The notes under the pieces: generated by a model
Told to the model about the DNA's origin: nothing
The model's database searches: none
The model's input: only the letters and a program-made list of their open reading frames with translations
Part shown: one piece after another, positions 34,601 to 43,978 of the stretch
How positions within the stretch are numbered: the stretch's first letter is position 1
Layout: the number at the start of each line of letters is the position of its first letter
Source: Aculops lycopersici
Taxonomy: Eukaryota; Arthropoda; Arachnida; Trombidiformes; Eriophyidae
Reading direction: 5' to 3'
NCBI GenBank assembly: GCA_015350385.1
Contig: WNKI01000001.1
Span: forward strand, 1,667,870 to 1,731,869
DNA length: 64,000 nt
Position numbers and translations under genes: made by a program

Positions 34601-37343
34601 GTAGTTGTTTGCTCTCTGTTTCTCTCTCTCTCTCTCTCTCTCGCTCGCTTGCTGTTGTTGTTGTTCTGACTGTGGCTTGCGTTGCGCGAGTTTGTGTTGT
34701 CTAGAAAAGTTCGACGCTGTGTGTTGTTGTGCTCTTTGCACTGTTGTGGTCGTCGTTACTGCAGGCTGCAGCTGCTGCTGCAGTGGTTGCTGCTGGGTGC
34801 TCGGCAAGCAAGTTGCAGGGTTTGCTCACTGCTGGCTCGATTGCTGACTGCAACCGAGCGTACGATTTGTGCGAGAGTTCGATTACAACAATCATCTACG
34901 AGGTGATTCTAAGCAACTCTTACACTCGAACGCCCATTTCGTACACCACACAAGCCGAGTGGGTTCTATTGAATGTTGCAATTCGATTGGATTAGAACTT
35001 TGAACGACGCTCTAGTTCGCTACAACTGTAGTTGCAACTTAATGGCACGTTCCCTCATTTATGATGCAACCACTAAAAAAGGTAGCCAGGCGGCCATCTT
35101 GCCGACGAGCTAACTGACAACAGAACAGGCTACAGAACGGCAGTCAAAGTCAGCGATATTAGGGCGCAAAGAGGCAAGGGAAATGGTCGCTAGGGAGGCA
35201 ACAGAACGATAGAGGCGAAGTAACGCGCGCAGAGACAACCTGATGGCGACTTAGAGTCTGCCACTGCTGATAGCAGCCGAATCGCAGGCAAACTTTCGTC
35301 CAACTTTGTAAACAGTGTACCCGCAAATACAGTCGAGTCAAAACCAGAGAACCACTGGCAACTTTGCGCTACGTTTCCAGTTTGAAGCGCAGGAGTAGTG
35401 TAAAATCGAAAGAGAGAGGCCAGCCAACTAGTATTGAGACAAGCGAACGACCAATGTCATGATTTTGCGCAGCGGGACCCGTCCACACCACGCCCACTAG
35501 AAACAGACCAACCATCGGTATAAGGGCCCGACAAAATAACATTCTGTGCGCACTTGATGTTGCGATTTGATCAACAAATCTTTCTACTAAAGGAATAGAA
35601 GCATGTGAACTCTACTCGGTACCAATTGGGCGGGCGGGCGGGCGGCCTAAAAGAAGTAGACGACGAGTTGCAATCTTGTTGCTGTCGCTCGTCCATTTGC
35701 CTGTAGAAGATGGGGGAGAATACAGATCCGCTCTTGGCTGGTTTGTTGGACCAACCGGCCTGCTTTTTCTTTCCCCCTTTTTGGTTGTCCACTCGACTAG
35801 TTGTTGCATTAGAAAGAGTCTGGTGAAAGAACTTTTTGCATGGGGAAGTGGAAAAAAGATGGCGACTTTTCGCCGTCGACTAATCTGAAAGACTCGGACT
35901 CGGCAACCAAGCGCACGTTTTCACTGTGCAGTTGTCGTCGTCGTCGTCGTCGTAGTTTCCCTGGCCGCTGCCAGTAAGTCTCTTATGTTGCATGCAATCC
36001 GATTGCAGGCAGCGCACTTGCACACGAAGATAGCCGGACTTTGTGGGCGGGCAAAGTTGTTGCCCCTGCCTTTGGTCGGTTGCTGTTGCATGCTACTTCT
36101 GCTTGCGCTAACCAGAGTTTGCCAACACGACTAACTTTTAGTCTGCTACTCTTGTTGTTGCTGAGACAAAAATCTCCACTAGACTTCGTGTCCTGTCTTT
36201 CATTGCGCGACATTAGCGCCGCCATTGTGTTTGTATCACGGTATGTTTCACATCGGTTATATTTCGCCAACTCGGTCGGCTTACAGTTCGCTGCTGCCGC
36301 CCCCACTTTTTTGGTCCGGAGCTCAAGGGCAGAAAGGGGAAAAAGTGGCGGACCAAAGAGAAGTATGTGACACTGGCCAGTGGCCAAAAGTTTTTCACCT
36401 ACCCAACGCCAGGCGGCCAACTTTAGCTTCCAACTCAAACCTGAAAATTAAATGCGCACCACTCACTAGTCGTCTTGCCAAAAAGCTGCTTGTAGTCTTG
36501 CCAAACCATCACTTAAACTGGCCGCCAGCTGACAGTAGAGACTTGCCGCTTCGCTTGAACATTCAGAACTTTGGCGAGATTGTTTCGCCCGCCACTTATT
36601 AGGGCACTTGCAAGGACCTCTGGCGGCCTTTCGAGTTGGCTGAAATTGGGCAGCTGGTTGAGTTCCACAAAGACCCACAAAAGAGAGGGAGGGAGACAGG
36701 GAGTCCGACGAGATAGCAAGGAGATATCTAGAAAGCATTGTGTTTCGGGTTGGGAATCTCCATTGTGCATTGTTCAAACACTCATCACATGATGATTCCA
36801 ACTATGAAGCTAATCAACAGTCAAGTAGTTGCGTCCTGTTCAAACATCGGTGCAGAGGAAAGTCTCGAATTTAATTGCTTTTAGGCTATCAGATGGCCAT
36901 CACCCACTGCGCACCCAACGACCTGCTGATACGTTCATACCACTGGTTTTGTAGTGGATTGTGTCCCATGCAATCAGTGAGTGGATTAACCCATTGTCTT
37001 TTAATCACCTGTCATCGCGTTGGCCAGTTGGCCGGTTGGTTGGTTGGTTACAAAGCTCAGCCCGATTTGCCGTTACAACAGGTGTCGCCATTTGGCCACA
37101 AAACAGGGGCAAAAAGAACAAAAGTGGAACGCGATGATGGCAAGTCGAGAGAAGAACGCCGAGCGGAAGTGGCTAGCTTTCTTTCGGATTAATTTGTTGA
37201 TTTTTATGCATATTTAATGTGGTCATTTGTTTTTCTATGTGTGTATAGATGTCCATCTCTCTGTGTGGCAAATTTTTTGTTTCCCACTAGTTCGGTCATT
37301 AACCTACCACCTGGAGCGATGTTAATAAAAAGAATAATTATAA
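31698..37343. other. 5.6-kb non-coding stretch
   Basis: No frame resembles a protein. The left part is presumably promoter and 5' untranslated sequence of the F-box gene (a run of CTT/TTC repeats near 32088-32105). Also present are a TTGAG pentamer array (32881-32945), a TC run near 34618-34643 and a CGT run near 35935-35953. The open frames around 34.6-35.0 and 36.0-36.8 kb are repeat-driven shadows. Confidence 0.5.
32881..32945 (+). repeat. TTGAG pentanucleotide array
   Basis: Thirteen five-base units, mostly TTGAG with two TTTAG and one CAGAG variants. The complement (CTCAA) is the same unit as the AACTC part of the 1416-1520 array, on the opposite strand. Confidence 0.88.
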
Positions 37344-39092
37344 TTAACTCGGCCAAGTGCGCAACCGACCGTCGGTTAATGGGTAATCCTCGTACCATTC
37401 AAAAGGACAGTAGCCATTCATGACTGGATTTGCCGGGATTCCTCGCTCCAACATCTTGCATCTATGCTCATCTAATCTAAATCTGGCATCATCAATGCTC
37501 TTGGTCTCGGTGGGCGAACTCCATAGGCGCTCGGCAACAGCGGAAGCTCTTGGCCAGGCCAACTCCAATAGTTTGGCTCCATCCACATACTCGGTCCAAA
37601 TAGCCGCTTCGCCACCAATAACTCGACTCCTCTTGATAGGATTGTCACTGAAACTATGAGGATCACAAACGTAATACTTTTCCCAATCTTGACCGTAGCT
37701 GATGTAGTTGAGATACCAGCAAGCAGACAACAGGAGAGGGTTTCCATATTCGGCCATTACATTCATACTCTCAGTCCATGGTTTAGAGGGGAAATCCTTC
37801 CAAATTTCAACAATTGTGTCGGGTGGAACTTGAGCTCGATTGTCAAGGGGATCTTGCCAGATAATGGTTTGGTATCCCATTTTTCTTACATTATCAATAG
37901 TCTTTGTAACATACAATGTCTCTAAATCTTTCATTGAAGTTAGATTGTTTCGCAACATCCAAACTCGAATTTCCGGATTCGATTCCCAACAATCGTAGTA
38001 GCTCTCGTCCATTCCCAAGTGAATGTATGGATCTGGGAATAGTTGCTTGGCCTCTTGAATAATCTTTGCAACCACCTGATAGGTATACTCGTTTGTTGGA
38101 TTCAAAATCTCCTGTTCCGCGTGCTTCGGGTAGTTGGCTGTGTTAGGTTTACCCGGTCCCTCGCCGTAGCATGATGTTAGAATGCCTGGAATTGCTTTAC
38201 CCATAGTTTGCGTATGACCTGGAGTATCAATTTCCGGAATGACACGAATGCCGCGCATCCTAGCGTACTCAATGATCTCCAACATGTCGGCAATAGTGTA
38301 AACCTTATTTGGTGCATAGGCGCCCTTCTTATGCAACGCCGGATACACCAAACTCTCCATTGGCCAACTTTGATCGTCGACAATGTGCCAGTGGAAGACG
38401 TTCATCTTATTGTAGGCCATGGCGTCCAGGTTGGCCATCAACACCGGCTTAGGTATAAAGTGACGTGAGGTATCAATCATCATACCACGGTAATCGAATC
38501 GAGGCCAATCGCGAATCTCCGTCTCATTGACCACCAAGTAACCATGATAATTCCATACAAGTTGCGAGAAAGTTTCCAAAGCTCTAAGTGCTCCCCAGAT
38601 AGAGGTTGCCCGAATCTCGGTTAGAGTTTGGATTCCCGCAACGATTGTGTAGGACTCATCAGCTTTTGGTTGTGGGTAGCCACACTCTTGGACGCCCGGG
38701 ATGTTTATAAATACTGAGTTTAAAACTGGCAAGTTTGCCACGCTTGATTGCACTTGAAGCGCCTCGGCAGTTCCATTTGCAGGTACATTTGCTGGCCTTG
38801 TGGCCACCGACTTCACTATGGTTCTGTATCGATTAATGGCATTGTCGATGACGGAACAATTCTTAACATTTGATACAAAATTAAATGGACCAGTATTGAT
38901 CAGTAGAACACGGTTTGATTTTTGCCAATACTGAGGTAGTGGCCAGACTGAAACTGGACCTGGATGTTGGCCCTTGAGGGGAAATTTCACTTCAATATAG
39001 GTGATATGAGCTTGAGCTTGTTGGCTTGATAGTTGTAGAATGGTCAAGGTGACGAATATAGCCACCAAGACCAAACTTAGGTTTGACTTCAT
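37344..39092 (-). CDS. beta-hexosaminidase, GH20 family
   Basis: A single exon of 582 residues. Lysosomal or secreted beta-N-acetylhexosaminidase removes terminal GlcNAc or GalNAc from glycans, and in arthropods also chitin fragments. A signal peptide is evident at about 1-27 (LSLVLVAIFVTLTILQL). The GH20 N-terminal alpha/beta domain is followed by the barrel: YRGMMIDTSRHF, MNVFHWHIVDDQSWP, VIPEIDTPGHT and the catalytic Asp-Glu pair at 362-363 in YIHLGMDESYYDCWESN. The segment GGEAAIWTEYVD and ASAVAERLWSS close the active site. Length and order match HEXA/HEXB (about 530-556) and arthropod hexosaminidases. The Met in LGMDE replaces the usual Gly, a mild change. No introns, unlike vertebrate HEX genes. 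Confidence 0.95.
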   Translation of the reverse strand: MKSNLSLVLVAIFVTLTILQLSSQQAQAHITYIEVKFPLKGQHPGPVSVWPLPQYWQKSNRVLLINTGPFNFVSNVKNCSVIDNAINRYRTIVKSVATRPANVPANGTAEALQVQSSVANLPVLNSVFINIPGVQECGYPQPKADESYTIVAGIQTLTEIRATSIWGALRALETFSQLVWNYHGYLVVNETEIRDWPRFDYRGMMIDTSRHFIPKPVLMANLDAMAYNKMNVFHWHIVDDQSWPMESLVYPALHKKGAYAPNKVYTIADMLEIIEYARMRGIRVIPEIDTPGHTQTMGKAIPGILTSCYGEGPGKPNTANYPKHAEQEILNPTNEYTYQVVAKIIQEAKQLFPDPYIHLGMDESYYDCWESNPEIRVWMLRNNLTSMKDLETLYVTKTIDNVRKMGYQTIIWQDPLDNRAQVPPDTIVEIWKDFPSKPWTESMNVMAEYGNPLLLSACWYLNYISYGQDWEKYYVCDPHSFSDNPIKRSRVIGGEAAIWTEYVDGAKLLELAWPRASAVAERLWSSPTETKSIDDARFRLDEHRCKMLERGIPANPVMNGYCPFEWYEDYPLTDGRLRTWPS

Positions 39093-40392
39093 CTTGAAAT
39101 ATTGCTACTGCTGCAATCTAGGTGCGACCTTATGCCTCGACTGAATTTGATGTCTTCGAGGCGTACTCTGGATCGCAAATGACTGAATCTCTCATGACGC
39201 CGTTTAAACGATAACTTGAGATCGACTTCAAGATCGTCACAATCTTGAGGTCTTAGAGTGATATACGGAATCATACAACACTAAAAACATGACTGTCTCT
39301 GGTCGCTATCGGTCGACACTCGCCAGGTCAAATAACAACGATTGGAGCAACATGCCGACTGCTAGATCGATCATTTTTTGTTTGTTAGACGATTTATACA
39401 ATGCACTGAAGACCACGACCAATTAACGAGTTCATCTAACATCTCGACCCTCTTCAATTGCAGAAGTCGCCTATTGGTTGACTCGTCAAATGGCGAGAGC
39501 AAAACACACAACTCGCTTACTGCTGAGAGCGAGATAGAGATATAAAGACCATGAGCCACTTGGCATCGGTATGTGGTCCCGGCGCATTAGCTTCATGATG
39601 AGCAATGAGGGGTCGTTGTCGTCATTCTGATGAGCTAATATTTAGCTAGTGAGCGTCAAGATTGCGATAAGGAGGGCGATTGTTGTTTTTGTTGATACCA
39701 TGATGATTTCCAACAACGTTCGCAATCATTATGCTCAACACTAGAGGGCATTCGAGGATTAAAGATCCTCGAGAGTCTCGTTAACTCGAGTGATTGCTCA
39801 TTAATGTCGCACTAAATCAGGCGTAAGTGTTGAGTGGAAATTAAAACCAGGAGTCAGAAAACTCATAAGGAGCTACAAGTAGTCCTAACCTGTACCTTGA
39901 AAGTGGCTATCAGTTGAGCCTATTCGAATGCAATCCACTCACAACGGCCAGAGGCAACTCTGCAAGCGAAAGGGAACAAAACCTAGTGGGCGCCGCTGTA
40001 GCAACGGACAAAACCACTAGTTTTAACGGCGAGGCGACGCGTCCAGTGAAACTGCAATCTCACATGAATCTTCTCTTCTGTTTCTTCATGATGAACAACA
40101 ACACAACCGTACAGGCCAAATGCGCGTTGCCGGCGATTTAATTTTCTTCTCACTATCCCACATCACCAACCCTAATAAATGTTAGGCTATTGCTCAAAAT
40201 GACTAGTATTTTTTAGCAAAAATCTCACATACATGCATTACTATTGTAGTAGCATAACAATCTAACTAGAATTTGTATGCATTTGATTCTAGCATCAAGT
40301 CAGATGAAAGTTTGATGTAGAACTCGTGCAACAGATGCCATTATTGGTATATATCATATCGGAGAAATAAGAACCCACTGCCATCCAAGACC
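39093..40392. other. intergenic, divergent promoters
   Basis: The two flanking genes face away from each other, so both promoters lie here. An 8-bp foldback TCGAGGAT/ATCCTCGA surrounds 39755-39775. No coding frame is supported. Confidence 0.5.
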
Positions 40393-41148
40393 ATGGCTCG
40401 AGTTACGGCCAGGCATGCATTTACACGCTCTAAGGCCAAAAGACAGAAGCAAAGAGATGCTGAGAAGAATCAACTTACTGACGCTCGGCGAATTTATCTA
40501 TTACATCTAGCGGAGATGCTCAATATTCAGGGAAAGCCAAACGGAGGTGGCGAATCTAGCGGCGTGCCAAAAGTTGGTCAGCAAAACGGTGATAATACAA
40601 ATCCAAGGGCACTTATAAGACAGCCTCTTGCCTCAAATAGAAAGCTAACAGATTTCTATCCAGTCTACTCCCGTGGACGTGAGAATATACCCAAGTCACC
40701 GCCAGCACCTAAAGTCCGAGGTCCATCAATATACAGGCAACATTCAACCAACCTCCGGCCACTTAGACCAGGTTCACCTGAGCTAATCATCATCGACGAC
40801 TCCTCGGACGACGATGATGGCGAGTCCAATCGATCACTAGGAAACTCTTACTGCAGCAATCGTTCAACTGATTCCAATCCAACTGACACTGAAAATGTTG
40901 CACCCCCGAGCGAATCGCGACCCACATTGATTGATCAGAATGCAAATATAGTACCTCAAGCGAACTCACATCACTTTTCAGTTTCCGTGCCAGCGCTTAA
41001 GGACGTGAAACCAATAATTCTTAATTCCAACGGACCTATCCCCCAACTCGACAATCTTTCACTCTCAGTAGATGAAGAAGTCGAGATCACAGCCTTCTTA
41101 CCTCCAATTCCACTTCGTGATCATGAGGTTTTTGACCTCGAGGATTAG
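40393..41148 (+). CDS. unrecognised small protein with PIP-degron-like and SUMO-binding motifs
   Basis: A single frame of 251 residues with a good start context (ACCATGG). I do not recognise the family. The N-terminus is strongly basic (about 1-33). Residues 82-91 read NRKLTDFYPV, which as I recall matches the PCNA-interacting degron of the histone methyltransferase KMT5A/SET8; the TD pair, aromatic pair and following basic residues (R94, R96) are hallmarks of degrons read by CRL4-Cdt2 on PCNA-loaded chromatin. No SET domain follows in this frame or in the next 500 bp. Residues 129-142 (PELIIIDDSSDDDD) form a classical SUMO-interacting motif with an acidic tail. The rest is Ser/Pro/Asn-rich and probably disordered. 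A chromatin or DNA-replication role is an inference from the motifs. Confidence 0.75.
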   Translation: MARVTARHAFTRSKAKRQKQRDAEKNQLTDARRIYLLHLAEMLNIQGKPNGGGESSGVPKVGQQNGDNTNPRALIRQPLASNRKLTDFYPVYSRGRENIPKSPPAPKVRGPSIYRQHSTNLRPLRPGSPELIIIDDSSDDDDGESNRSLGNSYCSNRSTDSNPTDTENVAPPSESRPTLIDQNANIVPQANSHHFSVSVPALKDVKPIILNSNGPIPQLDNLSLSVDEEVEITAFLPPIPLRDHEVFDLED

Positions 41149-41647
41149 GACACCGGTGTAGATGAAACAGAGCCATAATTCAGAAACATTTTGGATCTCA
41201 ACTAAACTTTTCTTAATGTCATATAGATTTTGGTTCAACATGTATACTCATCCACATGGTATAGCTTCAACGGCTGTTCTCCGGGCGATTCATGGCTTCA
41301 CTCCTATTCAGCTTATCATCAATAACATGCAATTATTAAAACACAATATTGAAAGTAGATTGAACTTATAAGCGGAAAAATGAACCTTTGAGAAGATTTC
41401 GATGTCTGGTGAATTGATTGCTCCACCGATAAGCTTGTGTTGTTTAATGATTGATAAGTCATTGATTACTTGACTTTACACACGGCTATTGATGTTTAAT
41501 CCATATCATAAATAAGGAGGAAGACGAGGATCAGTGTTATATTTTGAACTGAACATGGTGGTTTGCAGTTAAATGAGAGGGTGGCCGATGTGTTCAAGCG
41601 CGTGCGAAAATACGTAGACTTATTTGTACAGGTTTGCTTCAGCTAGA
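41149..41647. other. intergenic, converging 3' ends
   Basis: AT-rich sequence between two converging stop codons. A 69-codon frame (41162-41371) shows no recognisable features. Presumably 3' untranslated regions. Confidence 0.5.
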
Positions 41648-42898
41648 TCATGATCTAACATTTGATCTAAACTTCTTGTTTGGGGAATAGTTTCGGCCTG
41701 CTCCCCCACCGTAACCACCTCCGCCACTGTTGTTGCCGAAGTTGCGGTTACCAAAGTTGCGCTGGCCCCCGCCGCCACCACTACTGCCACCTGAGTTTCT
41801 ATTTCTACGGAATCCTCCGCCTCCGCCGCTCTGTCTATCGCCACCACGGCCGCCTTGATTGCCTCGGAAGTTGCCACCTCGATTGTTTTCACCGCCACCC
41901 TTGCGGAAGCCGAAGCCGCCGGTGTTAGGTCGGCCAGAGCTAGAGTTTTGTGGTCGGAAGTCAGCAAAGACAACGCGTAATTGTTCACCCTTGATAGTGA
42001 GATTTTCGGTGGCTAAAAACGCTTCCTTTGCCTCATCATGGGATGGGAATATTATGATAGCTGAGCCAAATGAGAGGTCCTCCTGGCTCTCCTTCTTACT
42101 CTTTCCACCTTTGAGCGAGATTGAGATCGCCTTGATGAAAATTTGCGCAAAATCCATGATAGAGAGATCAGGATTACTGTATTGAACTATTAGAGTCTTG
42201 ACATCTATGTTGGCTGGGTCAATCTTAACGGTTTTTGGCTCAATATTGAGTGTTTGACCCTCGAACTCTTTCTTGGCCAACTCGTTTTGTTGTTTCTCGC
42301 ACTCTGATTGAGTTCTGTAGCGCACGATAGCATTCTGTTTCTGTGGACCGACCAAGAATATGTTTGGTCCCTGTCCAACAAAACCTCTAACCTCCTCCTC
42401 TGATACCTTTCTTGGGAACGGAATGTATAAAGCGCTACCAACATGCTCCTTCTTTCTTCGAAGATTCATTTCATACAGCTCGTCGGTCAATCTGGGCCTC
42501 TTGTCGGTGTTTGCACCTGAGTTAGCATTCGATGAGTTACCCTGGCCGCTTCCTTGAGTTTGCTGATTGTTGCCTTGACCACCAGATTTCTGTGGCTTGG
42601 CATCCTCGTCATCCTCTTCCTCCTCATCCTCTTCAACTTCCTCTTCAATCTCTTCCTCCTCCTCGATTACTTCCTCATCATCATCGTCATCCTGCTCAGC
42701 ATCCTCAAACTCTTCCTCTTCTTTTACGTTAACTGGCTCTTGTTGTTTTTTCATCGTGTTCTTCTTTCCAACTTTTCCGGCGTTATTGTTTGTATCATTA
42801 GCGTCAATCAACTCCTCCTTCACTCCTACCATCGAATCCTCACCTTCGACCTGTTCGTACGATCGCTTGTTTTGTTGCTGTTGAACACGTTTTCCCAT
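41648..42898 (-). CDS. nucleolin-like RNA-binding protein
   Basis: One frame of 416 residues. It has a nucleolin-type layout: a basic N-terminus, a long acidic tract (about 59-99, Glu/Asp runs), two divergent RRM domains (about 155-225 starting GSALYIPFPRKVSEEEV, and about 233-313 starting KTLIVQYSNPDLS), and a Gly/Arg-rich RGG tail (about 322-405). The tail is typical of arginine methylation and RNA binding. Such proteins act in the nucleolus in rRNA transcription and pre-rRNA processing. Vertebrate nucleolin has four RRMs, while fungal and several invertebrate relatives have two. The RNP motifs are weak (SAIIIFPSHDEAKEAF), so 'nucleolin-like' is as far as the sequence supports. Confidence 0.83.
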   Translation of the reverse strand: MGKRVQQQQNKRSYEQVEGEDSMVGVKEELIDANDTNNNAGKVGKKNTMKKQQEPVNVKEEEEFEDAEQDDDDDEEVIEEEEEIEEEVEEDEEEEDDEDAKPQKSGGQGNNQQTQGSGQGNSSNANSGANTDKRPRLTDELYEMNLRRKKEHVGSALYIPFPRKVSEEEVRGFVGQGPNIFLVGPQKQNAIVRYRTQSECEKQQNELAKKEFEGQTLNIEPKTVKIDPANIDVKTLIVQYSNPDLSIMDFAQIFIKAISISLKGGKSKKESQEDLSFGSAIIIFPSHDEAKEAFLATENLTIKGEQLRVVFADFRPQNSSSGRPNTGGFGFRKGGGENNRGGNFRGNQGGRGGDRQSGGGGGFRRNRNSGGSSGGGGGQRNFGNRNFGNNSGGGGYGGGAGRNYSPNKKFRSNVRS

Positions 42899-43216
42899 TT
42901 CTCTTATTAGATACTATGAAGAAAGTTTATCGCGCCCGCTCGTTTTCGAGTGCAGCACGATGCTAATTTGTTAGTAAATAAATAGATAGAACACACCAGG
43001 CGGGTCTATAAATTGTCTATCTTTAATCGATGAGAGTTTCAGATTGAACTCTAGCTTGCAAGATTTCTACAACTTGAGATCATTTAAATAATAATCTAAT
43101 TTATGTTATCAAGACAATTAATGAGTAGATGACGCTCCAATGGGAACAAGCAAGTGAACTTTGGAAATACGAACTCAATGGTCAATCTAAATGTGCATGG
43201 TGAGCCTACGAAGAAC

Positions 43217-43243
43217 CACGCTTCGCATGCGTTGCGAAGCGTG
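43217..43243. repeat. 11-bp perfect inverted repeat
   Basis: Arms 43217-43227 (CACGCTTCGCA) and 43233-43243 are exact complements around a 5-base loop TGCGT. Confidence 0.85.
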
Positions 43244-43360
43244 CACATCGAGAATTCGGTGCGAAACGCTCTTTGGCCCGCGTTGACAGCATTGCCCAGA
43301 TTACCCAGTAGTTTTGAATTAACGCGCCAGTTCAATGCACGATCTCCCATTGAATAAGCT

Positions 43361-43415
43361 GTGCTTCTTAGCGAACTTCGGTTGTCTACCGAAGTTCGCA
43401 AAGTCTACAAAGCAC
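43361..43415. repeat. 12-bp perfect inverted repeat with outer stem
   Basis: Arms 43371-43382 (GCGAACTTCGGT) and 43388-43399 are exact complements around loop TGTCT. GTGCTT at 43361-43366 and AAGCAC at 43410-43415 can pair outside an internal loop. Confidence 0.85.
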
Positions 43416-43421
43416 TCGCTT

Positions 43422-43456
43422 GCCTTTATCCCGGCTCTTACGGGATTTACTGAGGC
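43422..43456. repeat. inverted repeat ATCCCG/CGGGAT
   Basis: Arms 43428-43433 and 43441-43446 pair around a 7-base loop. GCCT (43422-43425) and AGGC (43453-43456) extend the stem with an internal loop. Confidence 0.65.
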
Positions 43457-43978
43457 CCGATACACCCGCCCACCCAACATGACATTTGAACCTGCCTCTG
43501 AACACTTATCCCGCACTTACCTATCGACTGAACCTAAATAGGTCTCGGTAAGTGTCTAGCGAACTTATCGACTTCTTGATTAGCTATCTTCATAGAAATG
43601 ATTTTTTCAATGTCTACATCGAATCTCGTCGACTTTAGTCGTGTCTATCCCAAAGTTCGAAAACTGTATTTCTTTTATCCGAACTCGAAATGTTTCCGTG
43701 GAAATCTTCTTACCTAGCTCATTGTGATCTATGATCTAATGCCTCACCTGTTATACTGTGACTGACAGCGGTCGCTAGGTCAATGGCAAAAGTCTCTCGG
43801 TATCTGAAAGTTTGAATCAACCCAGGTGTAGAAAGCCATTTTTCTGTAGCATACTGTAGTTTTTGCCATGAGTGCACAATAGGAACTAATCAAAACAAAC
43901 CAGATCTCACGAGTCAGAATAATGACCTCAGCATAACTAGAGCTATTAAACAATTGTAATCTTTTATCGGTACTAATT

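Larger units (their letters stand above)
42899..43978. other. intergenic with a cluster of perfect foldbacks
   Basis: Divergent genes flank this stretch, so it contains both promoters. Between 43217 and 43641 it carries several inverted repeats listed separately. Frames on both strands around 43320-43540 give similar peptides only because of the palindromes, so they are not called as genes. Confidence 0.55.

Noticed and set aside
34559..34995. Gln- and Cys-rich frames on both strands
   Set aside because: They are produced by CAA/CTG/TC repeats, with no independent evidence of coding.
41162..41371. 69-codon frame after the degron-bearing gene, checked as a possible SET-domain exon
   Set aside because: No SET motifs (such as NHS or YDYG) are present, and it is most likely 3' untranslated sequence.
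43319..43541. Frames on both strands with similar peptides (PKFAK, HSL)
   Set aside because: The similarity comes from the palindromes, which read alike on both strands; there is no start context or homology.
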